A stretch of 64,000 nucleotides of DNA, from assembly GCA_028023455.1 (NCBI GenBank), contig JAQFVV010012509.1:3346590-3410589 (forward strand), read 5' to 3'. The stretch comes from Epiperipatus broadwayi (Eukaryota > Onychophora > Udeonychophora > Euonychophora > Peripatidae). The position numbers were made by a program, and so were the translations under genes. Below, in pieces: positions 48,591 through 61,229 of the stretch. Each line of letters opens with the position of its first letter. The first letter of the stretch is position 1. The notes below the pieces were generated by a model, which ran no database searches, had not been told where the DNA came from, and saw nothing but the letters and a program-made list of their open reading frames with translations.

Positions 48591-49064
48591 TAGAAGCTAA
48601 AAATAATCCTTCATCTTAAAAATTTTTTTTTATACAAGAGAGACACTACTTATATATATATAATGTAGCGAAATATTTATATACATTACATTAAATTTTT
48701 TTTTTGTAAATATCTAATAAAAGTTAAATGAACAGACATTCAAAATGCACAAATAATGAGTTATTAATTTATTAATATGTTTCATTTAAATATTGAAAAA
48801 TAAGCTTAAAGAATTTATAGAATCAAAGCAAAGATTCTAATCTTAAAACAAAACAATAATAAAAACTTAAAAATCTTAAAAATAACAAAGAGAGTTTTTA
48901 ACAAAAATAAAATTACAAACAGGTTCTTAGTGCAAAATGATCATTAAAAAGATTACTACAAAATAGATAAGAGTCAGGAGATAGAAACAAAAGACTTGCT
49001 TTTCCACCTAAGATATATACATAGACCACAGAGGAAAAATCTACTTAACCACAGAGCCAATGAA

Positions 49065-49170
49065 CCAATGAAATACATATATGAAATATGTCAGATAGAT
49101 CTGAGCATTCCTAGATAAGACGCGTCAGGACTATAAAAGGAAAAATTCAAAAGAAATAATTAATTAGAAG
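49065..49170 (+). promoter_or_regulatory. Possible Pol II promoter-like cluster
   Basis: Two CCAAT boxes (GCCAATGAACCAATGAAAT at about 49065-49085) precede a strong TATA box GACTATAAAAGGAAAA at about 49130 at plausible spacing. A GC-richer segment follows at 49260-49420 (GGACGGCCGAAGGCAGC) with two short overlapping frames. Taken together it could be the promoter and R region of an old LTR element or an orphan promoter. No matching second LTR is present in the window, so this is weak. Confidence 0.3.
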
Positions 49171-49444
49171 ATTAGAATTTTTGAATTCGTTTGCCATTGC
49201 TGAAAAGAAAAGAAACTTAAGAGTTATTATCACCATTACCAAAAATGTAATTTGTTTAATCACGCTTCCCTCGGTTTGGACGGCCGAAGGCAGCTTTCAT
49301 CTCCACATATCCCAGGATCGAACCACTGGAACCATCTTCATAAATCGTCATCATCTGCAACAAATGGCCTTTGCGTAAACTCAGATCTTCATCATGAAGG
49401 AATGAGCCTGGAGAAAGGAAAGTATAAATTATAAATGATAAAAA

Positions 49445-52400
49445 TGAACTATAAACTCTCTTTAATTTAAAATCTCCAAACTTTATTTTCCTTTAAATGT
49501 GAACTATAGACTTTCTCTCCTGATCAAATCTGAACTTTATTTTTTATAAACTATGCAATTTTAAAAGTCTTATCTAAAATTTAAACTAATCTTTTTAAAA
49601 TATGTATTATATTTTTTTATTTATGCTTAGTATAATATCTGTTTGTAATAGGGCAGGAGTTTGTGATTGCAAACATAAATTTAAAGACAAAATCGAACAC
49701 ATCATTATTTGTGCATTATTAGATTTTAAAAATAGGTCAAATATATCGTTTGATGTAAAAATCACTTAAATACAATGTGTGATTTTAAAATAAGTTAAAT
49801 ACCTTAAACTATTTTTTTTTTTAAAGAATAAATTAAATTATTAAATTGACTTAAATTTAAGTTGGATGTAGATGGCTGCTTAGACTCATTTAAGTGTATG
49901 TTAGTTTCAGGGGGCTTTGATTTTGGACTATTTGTTCATGGTTGTGTCGATGCTGGTGGAGAAATATGTAAATGTTTATATCAATGGAATGTGAAGCATG
50001 TTTAGCATACAGGGCAACTTTCCCAACTGAATGCATGACCCAAAAGGTAGTCATTGCACTGCAATGTACACAGATGTATTTCCTGTGACATTGATTTTAT
50101 TTAAGTCTATGGATAGAGGTCATAAGTCGGCAAAAGTTCCACTCTCCCTCCATACATAATCCTTCTCTTTGATATTTTATATACGTGATTCCTTCCCAGA
50201 CAGATGCCCATTCCTGTACTGGATGACGATCATATCCTTTAAATAATATCACGCTGCAGATGCACATTCTTGTCAGTGTGGTTTTATGCTAACATCTTCA
50301 TATTGCAATATCAGGAAGCAAGCATTGGTTTGACTTCGAACTTTTAGCCTGGAATCAAAGATTTTGAAAATCTTAAGTATGTAGTCTAGGTAGCCTATCT
50401 ATGCTCAACATTCTAAGATTAAAAATTAAAGTAAAAAAAAAAAAAGAAACCTAAAGCATTTTTTAAATTTTATTTTTCAAATTTGTTGTTATATATATAT
50501 ATGTAAATAAATTCTTTTGTGTTATTAGTACTGGCAGTGATTTAGTTCTTTATTAAAAATATATTTTAATAAATATATTTTAAACCTCCGCTACTCCTTA
50601 AGCTAGTGGCAAGGGCTAATGGTCAATATATAATTAGATAAAGTTGGATCTTTAACTTGCATATCTGCCTACTATATACATTTTTTAGATTCTAATATTC
50701 TGGTGGTGCCCTGTATGGCAGATACGGTAAGACTCCTCCTTTTCCCCCGACCATTATAATATATATATTGTAACCTTGTACTTTTCTCATGATAATATTT
50801 ATATGCCTTATTTAAATATTTGCTTTAAAAAAAGAGAAATGATAACATTTATTGTAGTGTAAAAATAATAATAAGCTAGGTTATACAAATTCTGCTTAAT
50901 TAATAGCTTAGGTAAACTATATAAGCAATTATAGTGACTTATTATAAAATATCAGTAACAGAAATATTTATTGCAAGTAAATATTCATATAAGATTAGAA
51001 TAAGATAAGAGTTGGGACTTAGTTTAAAAGAATTAAAGTTAGTTAAAGTAAAATATTTTAAATTAAGCCATATGCTTTAATTTAAAGTTAAGGCTTATTA
51101 AATCTAATTTTTATGTTTTAAGATCTGTAGAATAAATAATAAGTTTATGAATTATGGAATGTTATTGCCAAATTAATTATAATAGTCAGTGAATTATTTG
51201 TTTAATTAATGTTATAGTAGCCAAAGATAGTAAAGTTAGTTTATTTAAAAAAATATTAAAAATTAATTATTAGCTTTTAAATTAAAATGTTAGACAAATT
51301 AAATTTAAAAGAATGGATAGTCATTTCCAGTGTGTGTGTGGGTGAAAGTGCATGCATGTCAGTTCTAAAATATTATTTATTTATTAAATTTGGTTTAAAT
51401 TTATTCATTTATTTAATAATATTTTATGAGTAGTTTATTATTAAGAGGGTATTTAAAAGAAACAATGCATGAGCTTCTAAAATAAAAATTATAATTATTA
51501 AAAAGTAATATTATAAAACAATTGTATCATTAATTTTATTTTTATTATAAGTCTAAAACAAAAGGTCAATTAAAAGTTAGTGGTAATTAGTTACATGGGA
51601 TTTGAAATAGATTATTATTAGGTAATTTTATTTTTTATTTCCTGGTTGCAATTTAAATAATTAATACTAGGGGTCATAAAATAAAGACGTGGCTAATTAA
51701 CTGCCTATTAAAATATCAAAGTTATAAATATCTAGGGGGGGGGGGAGGAAAGGGTGATTCTTACATCCTTTCTTTCAATTGCATCAACAACAAAGCACTA
51801 AAAGCTTGGTTTATTTTAAACTAATAACTTTTTTATGTAAACTTTTATTATTTTGTTAAATTTGTAAAGTTAGGCTAAAAAGTGGAAGGTATTAAGTTCC
51901 ATGCTTAACTTAGTCAGGAGAAGTTCAAAAGCTGGCAAAGATACTAAAGGAAAACTGATGTCTCTACTTATTAATTATTATAAATGTGCATAAGCCTACT
52001 ACTCAGGAAAGAGAAAGCTGAGATAATATGTTTTCATATTAGCAAACTTCCACATGAACTTTATACTAGATTATTTTTATCATTATTTCTAATCTTTAAT
52101 GAAGCTATGTCTCAACCCATTGTTTATAAGTTATTAGAATATTAGAATTAGTTATTAGAATTTCTCTTAATACTGACAAGAAAAAAAAACTTTAAATCTT
52201 TATTAGTTAAATCTTCAACTGATGCTAACCTTATTTAACATTAAAAGGAATTAATTCTAATTCACTATAAAAAAAAATAATTTTTACTATAATCTTGAAA
52301 ACAGTTTTGTTCTCTTCCTAATATTAATTGAATGATAATCTGAATGGTTTTGTAATTATGGACAAAGAAATTAACTAAAAAGAACTTTGAGATAGTATTT

Positions 52401-52565
52401 ATTTTTTTTTATAATGAATTTTGAAAGATGAATGCTGATGATTGAGAATTTCATGTGTTGCAATTCAAATTTGAAAATTATTATTTCCAAAGAAGAAAAT
52501 AATAAAGAGACTTTTAAAATTCAAATGTATTGTTAAATATGAAAGGCTGTTTACAATTTTTTTTT
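49445..52565. other. No gene recognised; GC-richer patch at 49870-50400
   Basis: The 49870-50400 segment has more balanced composition and may be a transposon remnant, but I cannot place it. A (TA)n run occurs near 50490 and a poly-G run (ten or so) near 51735. The rest is AT-rich. Confidence 0.45.
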
Positions 52566-52571
52566 TAAATG

Positions 52572-52935
52572 AAAGAGTGACTTCATTATCATCATCAACC
52601 ATTGTCAATCCACTGCAGGATGAAGGTCTCTCCAAGTTCAATCCATCCTCTCCGATTTTTAGCTTCTCTTCTCCACATCACCCCTGCACACTTTCTTATT
52701 TCATCCATCCATCTCACATGTGGTCTCTTTCTGGGTCTTTTACAATATCAGGCTAAGATTTCAACTGTCCATCTATTATCATCTCTTCTACCAATATGTC
52801 CAGCCAAACTCCACTTCAGTCTTTTAATTTTTTCAATGAGGTCAGTAACACCTGTTTGTTCTCTTACCCATATATTGCGTTTTCGATCTTTTCTTGTTAC
52901 TCCCAACATGCATCTCTCAATACTAATGTAAGATG
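52572..52935 (-). pseudogene. RTE-type LINE 3' end
   Basis: The minus strand reads 'IERCMLGVTRKDRKRNIWV', 'REQTGVTDLIEKIKRLKW', 'GHIGRRDDNRWTVEIL', a stop near 52745, then 'RPHVRWMDEIRKCAGVMW' and 'LGETFILQWIDNG' with a stop. The TGATGATGATAATGA tail follows. It is collinear with the 45.75-kb copy but lacks the PRDCK segment before the stop. The plus-strand frame at 52602 is only the shadow of this coding sequence. Confidence 0.88.
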
Positions 52936-52949
52936 CTGTGTAAAATAAG

Positions 52950-55295
52950 GAAAAATTTTCATTCGTAAGGTATCTGCAGAATATAAAGAAAATATTATTA
53001 TTAGCATATCTTTTATATCATCATATCCAAATAAATAAACATTGTGAACTTACAGTCAATAATTGAATTTTTTTTCTTAATAAATTTTTACAAGACAAAT
53101 TTGACAAAGCTATAGCGGACTCTTTAAAATAAACATCCAAATATTCATGGAAGAGGATTCGGATCCATTGCAATAATCATTGTTTGTGTTGTTAATGTGT
53201 GTGTGCGCGTGTATTTTACCAGGAAGGACATTAGTATTATTACCATTTTTTATTTCTAAAAGAAGTGATAAATTATGGATGCACGGTTTTAAATAATTTA
53301 CCATCCAGAGGGTATTATTTCCCTCATCAAGTGGCTCTAAACTGAAAACACCAACTAAAGAACTATTAGCATTTAAAAAAAAATATATATATATTTATTA
53401 TTATTATGCAAAATTTATTCACGAGTTACAAGGTAAAAATTTATGCATTTTTATTTTTGCTTAAGGTAAATTTGTATTTGGGTATATATGTCCAGGCTTT
53501 TAAAAAAAATACTACATATTTTTTATTTATTTATTTGCTAGAATCATTTTATTATTATGCATTTATAATTGTATAAATAAGGGAAAAATCCAACATTTGG
53601 TTTTGAACAGAAGCTCGCAGAGGTTTTAACTGATGTAGTGTTTTTATTATTATTATAAGGTTATTACTAATATATATTTTATCATTATTATATTTGATGT
53701 TTATGCATTTGCCATCCAATATTTTAAAATTTTATGCTACCATTAGCTATATGTGTGTATTTCCTATTATTAGCAGTGTATTATTATTATTATGCTATTT
53801 AAAATATTTTAAAGTCATTTTGACTCATATTTATTGTTGGTTTTGTACGTTATCCGGTTTAAGTATTTTTGGAGATAGAAAATTATCCTCTTGTTTAATT
53901 ATTATTAATTTGTTAAGTGCATACTCATTACGTAAGTAATATATATATATATTAAGGCTATCACATTAAGACTATGCACCTGAACTTCGATAGTAGGGAC
54001 CTCTTGTTTAAGTAATATTTTTTCTGGCAATTGTTTTTCCAAGGATAGAGGTTATTAATTTTTAATGTTTGTGGAATGCAATTAGCTCTCATAGTATTAT
54101 TTCTAATTTGATAGTACATTGGAGGATTGAGAATAGCTCTCTCCAATTGTAGGTATATGTCAAGAGTGGATTTTAGTTTTCACTATTAGATTATTGTCTT
54201 TCATGCTTAGGTAGCATAATTTGATCCTTAGATGGGATTTTATTCAGTTCATATTTCAATTTCCATGTGCTAGGACTATGTCCACACATATATTTGCCTC
54301 AGAGAAGGTTCTGGAATATACTATAGCTTGTTTATCATTACAGTAGTTAAGGCTCTAAGAAGCTTTTCCCTCATGAAGATATCATGTTCATGTTTTACCA
54401 CGTTAGGTGAAGATAAAGTGTATTTAAATTGTAATGACAATAAATAAGCTTGTATTTGAAGTGTTTAGTCTATTCAGGGACATTTTTAATATCCAGAGGG
54501 TATAGTAAAGCAAATTAATGTCTTCATTATACTGCTGTGCCTTGCAACAGATACAATAAAGCCAACAAATATGTTTTACAAATTTAATTTTAATGTATTA
54601 TTTGTATAGTATAATAAGTGATACACATATACATCATCATCATCATCACCATCCAGAAGTGAGTCACCATTGGATTGGTAAGGCTTAAGTAGTTTATTAT
54701 ATGGACATGGGCAAATCGAAATGGTGTGACATGTGGCTTCTAAAAGGTTTTACTATTTTCCTAATATTTAGTTAATAATGATGCTTGATAGCATTTCTTA
54801 GCCATGTCTTTTGATAATATCTAGGATTATAGATACAATCTGTTAAAATTTCTTAGCCAGATGTTATGAAAAGATCAAATTCTTAGTTATATGTCATATA
54901 GTTTAAGTAATTATTAGGTAAATATACCTCACAATAATTAATGGCTGGACATGGGTAATTATATTTCAAATATTTAAATTATTTTGAAATTTTTAGCAAA
55001 TGGGTATGTTATAATGTTAGCATAGTGTCAAAATTTTGTATAAAAATAAAGGAGTATGTTAGAGCTACATAAGTTTTAAAATAAAATGTTTTAAAAAAAG
55101 TAAATAATGTTTATTCAAAAGTTAAAAATTGTAATTTACAAAACTATCCAAAATTTTTAAATAATATCTGAATTATAATGAATAGGAAATTATTTTAATT
55201 TTTTTAAAACTAGTGCATCTTATGTAACAGTGCTTATAAATGAAGATGGCCCTAATGGGAATTTGTTGTTCAAATTTTGTTTGTTTAAAATAAAA
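52950..55295. other. AT-rich stretch without a recognisable gene
   Basis: It contains an ATC microsatellite at 54633-54655 and scattered TG/TA runs. No domain is recognisable. Confidence 0.5.
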
Positions 55296-55301
55296 TTAAT
55301 G

Positions 55302-55616
55302 TTAACCACTAAACACCACATGATCACCATCTCTTATGCTAGCACATAACTGTTATTAAAGAGGCAAAACTCTCCATACAGTAGTGCCACTCTGTGCCAA
55401 TCAGAGTAATCAATGGATATTGTTGCATTAGATCCTAAGATTTAGGTGCAGTGCTCTCAGATCCAAAGCTCCTCACTGACAACGGCCACAAGCCAGATTC
55501 TAGACTGAGGATGAGTAGACACTCGATGGGGATTTTATGCACAAGCCTTCTGGCATCCATTGATTACTCTGTTTTGCACAGGGTGGCACTACTGTATGGA
55601 GAGTTTTGCCTGTTTA
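55302..55616 (+). mobile_element. Family A repeat, complete foldback with decayed core
   Basis: The outer end TAACCACTAAACACCACATG leads into an arm GAGGCAAAACTCTCCATACA...GAGTAATCAATGGAT. The arm returns inverted as ATCCATTGATTACTCTG...GAGAGTTTTGCCTGTTT. The centre retains AGGTGCAGTGCTCTCAGATC and the core region CCTCA, CTGACAA, CGGCCACAAGCC, AGATT, CTAGAC. Both CTGANGA and GAA are mutated. This copy best shows the overall architecture: inverted arms with the ribozyme-like block between them. Confidence 0.85.
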
Positions 55617-56187
55617 GAATTAATGTTGTTATAATAAATGTACACTTTTGTTATTAAATTTCAGTCTTTGTCTTGAGTCATAATAATTATATTAATCACA
55701 TTATATACATTTTAAATTCAAATCTTGGTATACATGTTGAGTATAAAATCAGATACACAATTCATTTAAAACACAGATCCAAACTTGAACAATAAAAATT
55801 TCATAAAATTAATGATTACAAATGTTGAAATTGAATTTGAAATAAAACTATTTATTTTATTTGTTATAAATTGCATTGCATTCAAAGAATGCATATTATT
55901 TAATTATTATACAAGTGAGAATTATATTGTTTCTGAAGATAAGTTAAAAATTATGTTGTTGATGAGTATCAGAATGGCATAAAAGATACCCTTTCCATTC
56001 TGGATATTTGAATGTTATCCTAGGTGAAGACTTTATACTTCAAAATTTTGTTTCATGCATTTTTCAATTAAATTAAATCTTTTTTTAAATAATAGTATTA
56101 TTATATGGTATATTAGGATACATTAGCTTATAAGTGGAGTGTATGTCTCCTATAGTCTACTGGGATGTCATTCAGTTATTCAACATG

Positions 56188-56392
56188 ATAGAACCAACAA
56201 TATATCTTTTCAAAATAATCACGACTTCTTGCATCTTTTAAGCAAAAATATTTATTATTATTATAACAGTTTCGACTGTTCTTTGCAGTCTTCTTCAGAT
56301 CTCATTCTATGCCTCTACTTATCCCTTACCATATTTTTGCTTAAAAGGTGTAAGAAGTTATGATTATTTTGAAAAGATATATTGTTGTATAT
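56188..56392 (-). mobile_element. Family B foldback with hammerhead-like core in the loop
   Basis: The outer arms, from AACAATATATCTTTTCAAAA to its reverse complement, are about 55-60 bp and include TGCATCTTTTAAGCAAAAATA. The loop holds, on the minus strand, the core at 56303-56262: CTGAAGA, A, GACUG-CAAAGAA-CAGUC, GAA, AC-U-GU, U. Stem II has five perfect pairs. The copy at 29.6 kb is a partial version of this element. The 74-codon frame at 56139 overlaps it and is not a gene. Confidence 0.82.
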
Positions 56393-56554
56393 GAAGAAGT
56401 AAAATTAAGGAAGAAGTGTTTACAGAATTGTGATAGAACCAGTAATATTTAAAATTATTATATTAAGAATCCTGAGATTATCACATATTAATTTTATGAT
56501 TATTCAGATCACATTTATTTTGCTTAATTTTATTCATAATATTATCTTATATGT

Positions 56555-56640
56555 GTTCAAGTGTATCAGTGTTATGAGATAGTATGGAGAGTGGTGGGTT
56601 GTGTGAAAGTCTGTGCTCATATACTCTATATATTATCTTA
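56555..56640 (+). repeat. tRNA-like module of family C, decayed
   Basis: TTCAAGTGTATCAGTGTTAT, then GAGATAGTATGGAGAGTGG and GTGAAAGTCTGTGCTC. It is related to the modules near 25.7 and 36.4 kb. The B-box-like part is degraded and no core lies nearby. Confidence 0.6.
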
Positions 56641-56644
56641 TAAG

Positions 56645-58470
56645 GTAAATTACTAAATTGATCCAAGATGTCTTCTTGTGTCTATTTTATAAATACATGT
56701 TTTCAAATATGTGTATCAAATTATTTTATCGCGATTTATATTTAGTTATAAAAAACACTCACGTAAAATTAATTTTAAATGAACAATATATAGAATAAAA
56801 AGATATAATACTAAGAAAAGTAAAAATAAATTATTTAAAAATAATATTAGTATAGAAATAACTTTATTAGTGCACTTAGATTAAAATTACTATTAATAAA
56901 GATAGAAAGCTGTGAGATAATATTTAAATATATGTAGGTGCGTGTACGAATGTTAATAATTTTTATAAGTATTGTAAATGTAAATCAGTACGATTACAAA
57001 ATATTTAGGTAAATTTATTATTATTGGTAATAAAAGATTAATTATAATGAGAACTTTAAAATATAGTATTTAAATATTTGTTTGTAAAATAATGTGTTCT
57101 ATTTTTTTAACACCAATATATTTTAAAATACTATTTTGTCATTTTAAATAATTTCATTATAAATTTGGTGCTTCAAATTTTTGGAAACTTCCAAAGATCG
57201 CCTAATGTATATCATATCCTGACAACAATAATACAATTTTGCTATAAAAAGCCATAAGAGTGAAGAATTTTAAGAAAAAACCCCAATAATTTCATTAATC
57301 ATGTGATGCAATCTTATAAATATATTTACATGTTTAGAATTTAGTCTTCTTTATTAATTGATTGCAAATGAACGTTATCGGGTTTAAATTTAAAGTTAGC
57401 CATATTGACATCTTATATACCATGGTAATGGAGTAGAGAACCAGATAAATATTTGCCTTAATGGCAAATATACTTTGGAACTGCCCTTAGTAGATACCTC
57501 AATATTTAACCATGTTCATCATCTTTAATGCACTTTAAATGGAGTGTAATTTTAAACTTGAATTTAAATATGAAATTTAAAAACTAGTTGTGAATGCTAC
57601 TTTTGTTTAAACCATGTTATTCACTTATCTATTCTCCAAATAATTGCTTGATGTTACAATTCCTATAGCAGCCTAGAGGTTTCCAGATAGACACTTATAT
57701 ATTGGTCAATTATCATTAAAAAAAATTAGGTGCTCTTTTAGTACGCGATCTCTGCCATTTTAAATTTCAAAAACGACCATCAGGAAAAACACTTTTATAT
57801 TGGATAATTATTGCTAAAATGAATTTCTAACTAATACATTTATCTTCATAAATATTTAGAGAAAAATTATAATCTTTGAAAGCCATTCCTTAAGAGATTA
57901 ATAACTGTGTTCCACATCTAGGAAATAAAACAACTTATTAACATTCTCTGGAATAATTTTAACTTACGATTAGTGGATACAAAGAATTATTTATTTTATC
58001 CCATACTTGGGAAATAAATTTAGTGTGATTGTGGAATGTTTTAAACTCACTAGTATTGGATTGTATTTTAAAGCTCAAATTTTTGTTTCACCCATCTATT
58101 AGGATTTTACAACTAAAAATATCAAAGTATTTAATCCTTTTCAAATATACTGAAAAGCCTGCACCAGAATAAATAAATATTTTGCACTTTTTAAAAAGAC
58201 TCTGACTAATTTTAAACTAAAAGGACAATTTTCTCATATTTGTTTAATTTTTTATAAAATCTATAGTTTATAGTTACCTTGTTCAGTAAAAGTTCTCACA
58301 AGTTGAACGATATAATAAAAGAATATACAGATAGTATATGAAATTTATTGATTATTGGTACTATGATGGGCTGTTAATATTTAAAGTTAATTAATAATTA
58401 TTTATAGTTAAGACATAATAATATGTTTTATTGATCTATTAATTTAATCCTATGTTTCCATAATTAAAGG
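56645..58470. other. AT-rich stretch without a recognisable gene
   Basis: Nothing specific was recognised. Confidence 0.5.
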
Positions 58471-58479
58471 TATCTAAAG

Positions 58480-59245
58480 CAGTGGTCTTCAACCTTTTCA
58501 CACCTGTGGACCGTTAAAAATAAGGATAAGGTTCCATGGACCAGCAAAAATAAGGATAAGATTTCGCAGACCGGCAGAAGTCTATAGATAAATTTTCTTA
58601 AAGATAAGCATAATTGTTATAACTGATCAAAACAACAATGTTAAATATATAAGATAAAGTTTTATTTATTTCATGTTTAAAGAGGTTTATTTAAACTTCA
58701 TTGTAACAATATTTCATACTCTGTAGTCAAGTTGCAATCTTTTAAGTGTCCATATATATTCAATGGACCATTAGTAAGAATGGATTTTCATTCTTGCTAT
58801 TAAAAGGTGTGAAGGTTGCCTTGACAGCAGTTAGGAATATTAATTACTATCCTTACTGTGAATGTTTAGGTGGTTACTGGTTGGAAACTAATTTTATATA
58901 TATATATATGGAGTTTATATAATAAAAAACCTTTTCTTTAATTTTTTTTTAGAAAAGTAATAAAAAATTTAATTCTACCCCCCCCTCCCATAAACATCTG
59001 TGATAACTAGAAAAACAAATTAATTTATAAATGATTGATTAGATTTTGTTTTCGTTCTGTTTTCTTTTTTTTTTAATTGGGTAAAAATGAGATGAAAAAA
59101 TAAATAAAAATTGGCTATATTAATTAAAAGTTTAAACTCTTATTATTTATTATTACAAACCTTTTACTGCCCATCTAGCACGCGGACCTGCAGAAAAGTT
59201 CCACGGCCCGATGCCAGGCCGCGGACCAAGGGTTGAAGAACACTG
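58480..59245 (+). mobile_element. hAT-type non-autonomous DNA transposon, copy 1 (766 bp)
   Basis: The terminal inverted repeats are CAGTGGTCTTCAACC at the left and GGTTGAAGAACACTG at the right (14 of 15 pairing), typical of hAT elements. Interior near both ends is GC-richer with GGACC/CGCGGACC motifs. The middle is AT-rich and has no transposase. The 8-bp flanks are ATCTAAAG (58472-58479) and GTCTAAAC (59246-59253). They match at only six of eight positions, but each matches exactly, as reverse complement, a flank of copy 2. Both fit the hAT target pattern nTnnnnAn. Confidence 0.92.
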
Positions 59246-59714
59246 GTCTAAACATCAGGAATAAAGAAATAATATTATTGTAGATGCCACTGGAGATCAT
59301 ATATCTGTGTGGGCCTGTGGAGAAACAGTGCTTTCAGTTTTAAATAATTTGTCATTAATTTATTTGTGTAATAATTACTGAGTTCGAAAATAAGAACTTA
59401 ACACACTATTCATAATTTAAAGTATTAGTATTATATTTTTCTTTTGGAAAATTTGAATAATTTGCTTCCTTTGTGGACTTACAAATTATTAAGTGATGAT
59501 GATCTTAGGTGAGCATACAGTTGCAATTTGGCACCTGGGTAAACACATCATTACATATCTCTCTCTCTCTGTATGTGTGTATCTCTATCTCCATATCAGG
59601 TTATATATAGGATTTTGACTAGCCCGACAAATTACAGAGCGAGGGAAAAATTATATATATATAAACATTAAAAGCATAAAGCTAAAGTAGCCAATAAATA
59701 ATAAAAATTACTCC

Positions 59715-60235
59715 AAACTCACAACTCAACCAGACTAGCCAAGAAAATAAACTCTAAAACACTGCCAATGGTTTCATTGCTACAAGCAGACTTCTCAAAT
59801 GTAAAGAACTACAAAATAACATATTTAAACTAAACATTATTTACAATTCCATTTACTTCCCATACATCTTGTTAATATTAAAAGAACTTTTAAATAAGTT
59901 AATTGCTTCAGAATCATAAATTTTTAATAATGAAGATTTTTTAATTCTTTTTATTTCATTTCTCTAAAAGAAGAAATAAAAAGAAAAATTAAAATAAAAA
60001 GAATTAAAGAATCTTTTTATTATTAAAAAATATATGATTCTGAAGCAATTAACTTATTTAAAAGTTCTTTTAATATTAAGGGTATATGGGAAGTAAGTGG
60101 AGTTGTGGTTAATGTTTAGTTTAAATATGTTATTATTTTGTAGTTCTCTACATCTGAGTAGTCTGCTTGTAGCAGTAAAACCATTAGCACTGTTTTAGAG
60201 TTTATTTTCTTGGCTAGTATGGTTGAGTTGTGATT
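59715..60235. mobile_element. Large foldback (arms about 240 bp) with hammerhead-like remnants
   Basis: The left arm 59715-59960 and right arm 60000-60235 are reverse complements with moderate divergence. Each arm carries a core-like block near its outer end. On the minus strand at about 59800-59760 it is TTGAGAA, GTCTGCTTGTAGCAAT, GAA, ACCATTGG, C. On the plus strand at about 60154-60190 it is CTGAGTA, GTCTGCTTGTAGCAGT, AAA, ACCATTAG, C. CUGC-UUGUA-GCAG can form stem II. Both copies have core mutations. The GAAACCATTGG block links it with family D. Confidence 0.7.
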
Positions 60236-60240
60236 TGATT

Positions 60241-61060
60241 ATATATATCATTTTTAATTATTATCAATCCATTGCAGGATAAAAGTCTTTCCAAATTCAA
60301 TTCATTTTCTCCAATCTCCAGCCTTTTTTCTCCACGCCACTCCTGTATACACCCTTATTTTATCTATTCATCTTACATGTGGTCTCTTTCTAGATCTTTT
60401 ACAATCTCTTGCAATTCAATTTAAAATTTCAACTGGTCATCTATTATCAGTTCTTCTAGTAATATGTTCATCCCAATTCCACTTCAGTCTCTTAATTCTT
60501 TTAATGACATCAATACATCTGTTTGTTTGTTATTTAACCCATGTATTTTGTTTTTGATCTCTTCTTGTTACTCCTAACAAGCATCTCTTCATATTTCTTT
60601 CAATAGTCTGAAATCTCTACATTGCTTTTCTGTTAAGTGTCCAAGTTTCCGATCCATAAGTAAAAACTGATAAAATACATTTATTAAAAACCTTTCTTTT
60701 CAAACATATAGATATATTTGCTTTTAATATTGTTATTTCTACCAAAAGCATTCCAACTAAGTTTAATTTTTTGAATAATTTCGTCCATCATGTTTCCAAC
60801 TATAGTAATAATTTGATCAAGATATTTGTAGTTGTTAACTTCTTCTAATTCATCATTATCAATCTTTTTTCTTTTGAGAAATCTTGTCCTTTTAACATTT
60901 ACTTTTAATTCTATATTCTTACTTTCATCTGATACTTCTTTCAACATTCCCTGAAGCTCTAAATGATTATTTGCAAAACAACTACATCATCTGCAAAATC
61001 TAGATGACTTAAATAATCTCCATTTGCATTAAAAAGAGAGAGAAAATAATTCATGCTAAA
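60241..61060 (-). pseudogene. RTE-type LINE, RT fingers/palm end to C-terminus
   Basis: Reading from 61060 leftward on the minus strand gives 'NANGDYLSHLDFADDVVV', which contains the catalytic FADD box. Next is an 87-codon open stretch at 60947-60684 ('MLKEVSDESKNIELKVNV', 'EEVNNYKYLDQII', 'SWNAFGRNN'), then 'LSVLTYGSETWTLNRKA', 'LLGVTRRDQKQNTWV' and 'ARDCKRSRKRPHVR'. It ends 'EFGKTFILQWIDN'. Several stops and frameshifts are present. It spans more of the RT than any copy except the one at 3.3 kb and keeps the aspartate pair. The 5' end is missing. Confidence 0.88.
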
Positions 61061-61229
61061 TTTATGTAATTCATTATCTTTTTTAAAAAAAACTATATTT
61101 CAGTATTTCTTCAAGTCATGCAATGGAAAGAACAGGTATAACTTGTTTAATGATATACATTTATATTGCATATACTACTTTTTTTAGATATAATAAACAT
61201 CTTCATAGTGCCCCATTCTTTTTAAATAC

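Noticed and set aside
48664-49560. Solo LTR beginning TGTAGCG
   Set aside because: No clear matching CA end, no flanking duplication and no internal retroviral-type protein. I kept only the promoter-like cluster as a weak feature.
52602-52931. 109-codon plus-strand open frame
   Set aside because: It is the antisense shadow of the RTE C-terminus, which reads clearly on the minus strand and carries the family motifs.
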